Program-made: the position numbers and the translations under genes
NCBI GenBank assembly: GCA_003252395.1
Contig: QKEL01000008.1
Span: 186,001-250,000, forward strand
DNA: 64,000 nucleotides
Origin: Spirochaetales bacterium
GTDB lineage: Bacteria; Spirochaetota; Spirochaetia; Treponematales; Treponemataceae
Direction of reading: 5' to 3'
Notes under the pieces: model-generated
What the model was told of the DNA's origin: nothing
Databases searched by the model: none
The model's input: the letters and a program-made list of their open reading frames with translations, nothing else
In this document: positions 61,789 through 64,000 of the stretch, one piece after another
Numbering within the stretch: the stretch's first letter is position 1
How the letters are laid out: every line of letters starts with the position of its first letter

Positions 61789-62943
61789 CTATTTGAGCTT
61801 GAGGGTTGCCCGCTTGGGATCCTTCCGCGCCGGTTCCGCCGGTTCCGCGCCGCCTCCGCCGCCTGAGCGGTCGAGCCGTTCGGCAAGGGCGTTCACCGCG
61901 GCGCCCGCGGCACCCAGTTCGTCCTTCGACGTAAGAACGAGCCGAACGCCCGTTTCGCCGGCCGCCAGCGAGGCGAGCGCGGAGGCATGGGAACGAACGC
62001 GGGCGGAAAGCCGGCAGGAGTATCGCCAGGCCAAGATGAGGGTCATGCCCAGTGACGGAAGCAGGAACAGGGCGAAAATCCAGATGCCGAGGAAGGGAAA
62101 GTAGGGTTTGAGCGTGTCGATCACCCGCGCCCGCTCCCATGCCGAACGGACCGAGTCGAGCTTATCGTTGAAGGTTCCCGGAATCGCCGATGTATACACG
62201 CACAGGTACACGCTGTTTCCGTACCGAACCTTCTCGCCCCAGCGCAAGAAGGGCTCGCCCTCGGCCAGCGAGAAGAGTCCGGCGGTAACCGAGTCTAGCC
62301 GGTCTTTCGTCACGAAGGAGAGGGAATCGCCCGACTCCATAACCGGGCTCCGGGATATTTCCCCGTTTACCCCGGTTTCCAGATACACCTGACAGGCCAC
62401 GGCGTGCCGGTCTATGGAACGGATCGCGGTCATCCATTCGGAGGGACGATTTTTCCAGGTCGAAATGGCGAGTCCGCTCAGGTACTTTTCCGAGACGGCA
62501 TGGATATCGGTAACGCGCTCTTCCATGTACAGGTCGGCCATCTCGGCCGCCACGTTCATGGTTTCGGGAATCGACCGGTCAAACCAGCTCCCGAGGGCCT
62601 CTGACGCGAACTTGCCGACGATAACCGATTCGGGTACCGCGACGCTGGCGAGCAAGAGGCAAAAGGAGAGGAATACGTTGCGCCTGAGGGGACTGGGGCC
62701 TTCGGCGTGAAGCGAATCCGATACCGCCCCGACGAACAGAAAGCCGGTGAGGACAAGGAGTCCCAGGGGGGCGGCGACCAAAAAGAAAAGGCCCTCGGGA
62801 GAACTGAAGAGCGCCGAGGAGAATACGCCGCCAAAACTGCGGTCCGCCACCGCGTACGCGGCGGCGACCACCAGGGCGTATACCAGCGCCAGAAAGGGGA
62901 ACGAAAAAAGGCCTCTAAAGGGCCCGTTCGCGGGTTCTTTCAA
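61789..62943 (-). CDS. HAMP-containing membrane protein without a kinase domain
   Basis: A 384-aa protein that looks like the sensory half of an NtrY-like kinase. Three N-terminal membrane helices (about 13-33, 51-74, 89-110) precede an extracytoplasmic region of about 170 residues, a fourth helix (about 283-308) and a HAMP domain (about 309-360, YSCRLSARVRSHASALASLA). Nothing follows but a Gly/Pro/Lys tail, so there is no kinase, cyclase or MCP output domain. The start overlaps the HPr stop by 4 bp. Truncated kinase or a regulator acting through its HAMP domain are both possible. Confidence 0.75.
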   Translation of the reverse strand: MKEPANGPFRGLFSFPFLALVYALVVAAAYAVADRSFGGVFSSALFSSPEGLFFLVAAPLGLLVLTGFLFVGAVSDSLHAEGPSPLRRNVFLSFCLLLASVAVPESVIVGKFASEALGSWFDRSIPETMNVAAEMADLYMEERVTDIHAVSEKYLSGLAISTWKNRPSEWMTAIRSIDRHAVACQVYLETGVNGEISRSPVMESGDSLSFVTKDRLDSVTAGLFSLAEGEPFLRWGEKVRYGNSVYLCVYTSAIPGTFNDKLDSVRSAWERARVIDTLKPYFPFLGIWIFALFLLPSLGMTLILAWRYSCRLSARVRSHASALASLAAGETGVRLVLTSKDELGAAGAAVNALAERLDRSGGGGGAEPAEPARKDPKRATLKLK

Positions 62944-63206
62944 TCTTCCTCGAATTTGTTCTCGAACAGGGCGTTAATGGCCTCAACGGCCTCTTTTTCG
63001 TCCGCCCCGTCGGCGACCAGGGTAAGCTCGGTGTTATAGCTTGCCGCCATGGTGATGATACCCATGATCGACTTGGCGTTGATCCGGGTGTCCTCCCGCT
63101 CTATCAGAATTTCAGAGGCGAAGCGATTTGCGGTTTGCGCGATAAGCGCGGCGGGACGCGCGTGAATTCCGGCCCGATTCTTGATGGTAACGTTCTTCGT
63201 GGTCAT
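62940..63206 (-). CDS. ptsH: HPr phosphocarrier protein
   Basis: An 88-aa HPr. The PTS site His15 lies in GIHARPAA, and Ser46 lies in AKSIMGI, the site used by HPr kinase. I chose the ATG at 63206 with GAAGGA before it; the frame extends to 63284 inside hprK. It sits 10 bp after hprK, the usual pairing. With no EI or EII gene in view, it may act in regulation more than in sugar uptake. Confidence 0.95.
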   Translation of the reverse strand: MTTKNVTIKNRAGIHARPAALIAQTANRFASEILIEREDTRINAKSIMGIITMAASYNTELTLVADGADEKEAVEAINALFENKFEED

Positions 63207-63216
63207 TTCGGTTCCT

Positions 63217-64000
63217 TCAATATGAGTCATCGACGCCGTAGTACGGCGCGCGGGCAGCGTCGGTCTCGATCCACTTGAGGACATTCTGGTTGAATTCCTT
63301 CGCGGAAAAGTAGCCCATGCTTTTGAGCCGCTCGTTCATGGCGGCGGTCTCGAGGATGATGGGGATATTTCGCCCCGGTTTCACGGGAATCTCGAGTTTC
63401 GGAATGCGAACCCCGAGAATCTCCATGGTCAATTCGTTGGTGCCGAGCCGGTCGTATACCTTGTTCGCGTCCCACTCCTCGAGTTTGGCGACGAACTGCA
63501 CTTCCTTGCGCTCGCGGATGGAGCCCACGCCGTAAAGCTGGGTGATATTGATAATGCCCAAGCCGCGGATTTCCATGTGGTGCCCGATAATCTTGTTCGC
63601 GCCCTGGCCCACCAGGCTGTTCCCGTTGACGCAGGAAATTTCCACCACGTCGTCGGCCACGAGCCGGTGCCCGCGCTCGATGAGCTCCAGGGCGGTCTCG
63701 CTCTTCCCGACCCCGGAATCGCCCAGGATAAGGATGCCCAAACCGTATACTTCCACGAGCACGCCGTGGATCGAAACCTTGGGCGCGAAAATATTGGAAA
63801 GGATGCGGAGTATCCGGGCGGAGAATTCGCTCGAATCCAGGCCGGTAACGAGGACCGGGCACCCCGCTTCCTCCGCGATATTCACGAAGGCCTCGGGGGG
63901 CTCAAGGTTATGGGTAAAAATACAGCAGGGTATGGGATAGGAAAAGAGTTGCCGCAGCGATTCAAGCTTGTCTTCGCCGACTATCTTGCCCAGATAGGCC
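63217..64000 (-). CDS. hprK: HPr kinase/phosphorylase (5' partial)
   Basis: The C-terminal part of HPr kinase/phosphorylase, which phosphorylates and dephosphorylates HPr on Ser46. The Walker A loop GDSGVGKS, the catalytic-region GHRLVADDVVEI, and the signature MEIRGLGIINI are all present. The frame stays open to the window edge with YLGKIVGEDKLESLRQLFSY and VNIAEEAGCPVLVT-like N-terminal-domain sequence; so the start is outside. It is the upstream gene of ptsH. Confidence 0.96.
   Translation of the reverse strand, partial: AYLGKIVGEDKLESLRQLFSYPIPCCIFTHNLEPPEAFVNIAEEAGCPVLVTGLDSSEFSARILRILSNIFAPKVSIHGVLVEVYGLGILILGDSGVGKSETALELIERGHRLVADDVVEISCVNGNSLVGQGANKIIGHHMEIRGLGIINITQLYGVGSIRERKEVQFVAKLEEWDANKVYDRLGTNELTMEILGVRIPKLEIPVKPGRNIPIILETAAMNERLKSMGYFSAKEFNQNVLKWIETDAARAPYYGVDDSY

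Noticed and set aside
1-64000. tRNA, rRNA, transposase, integrase or attachment sites
   Set aside because: None recognised by eye on either strand; a tRNAscan-SE run would be the decisive check for tRNAs.

Overview
The window reads as a chromosomal segment of a spirochaete, most likely Treponemataceae or a close free-living or gut relative. The signs are a giant membrane-anchored coiled-coil protein of the SpiroCoCo type, loose spirochaetal lipoboxes, a CarD-type regulator next to ispD-ispF, a ThrS that lacks the TGS domain, an HPr kinase/HPr pair without an adjacent PTS, and many TPR and envelope proteins. The DNA is GC-rich by eye, and high GC explains the many long antisense open frames. 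I saw no rRNA, tRNA, CRISPR array, insertion sequence or prophage.

Layout. 1-5.1 kb: end of carB, converging on a large hybrid sensor kinase. 5.2-9 kb: a MarC membrane protein, then a two-gene unit of a condensation-fold acyltransferase and a six-TM methyl-accepting protein. 9-13.2 kb: asnB, then a TetR regulator and a GH13 glucosidase in DNA dense with regulator binding palindromes. 13.2-19.3 kb: an NAD-dependent epimerase, an envelope operon of two lipoproteins and an outer-membrane protein, and thrS behind a T-box leader. 19.3-24.2 kb: a 471-aa unknown with an OppA-type binding protein, then carD-ispD-ispF. 24.2-34.4 kb (minus strand): an operon of TPR protein, outer-membrane protein, ExbB, ExbD, TonB, HAD phosphatase and SpiroCoCo, preceded at 34.5-35.8 kb by a secreted NlpC-like protein. 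36-41.7 kb: a sugar ABC importer without its ATPase, a GH4 alpha-glucosidase-like enzyme and a LacI regulator, with matching operators upstream. 41.8-46.4 kb: a giant fused 2-hydroxyacyl-CoA dehydratase activase. 46.5-51 kb: murJ, a GPH/MFS transporter and an M24 peptidase. 51-58.6 kb (minus strand): LamG/Fn3 protein, large TPR protein and a GlpA/GlpB/DUF1667-like oxidoreductase set. 58.6-64 kb: uvrC, holA, a HAMP membrane protein, HPr and the start of HPr kinase.

The regulatory DNA is the most striking part. The thrS leader has all core parts of a T-box riboswitch: an AGTA specifier-loop strand facing an ACC threonine codon, the UGGAACC bulge, and antisequestrator and sequestrator arms that exclude each other, with the sequestrator flanking the ribosome binding site. 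The tetR-glucosidase locus carries seven copies of a CCTACC/GGTAGG palindrome, three of them at an exact 33-bp period. Several genes (tetR, carD, the M24 peptidase, uvrC, probably the 471-aa unknown) have a -10 box ending only 7-10 nt before the ATG and no Shine-Dalgarno sequence, which suggests leaderless mRNAs.
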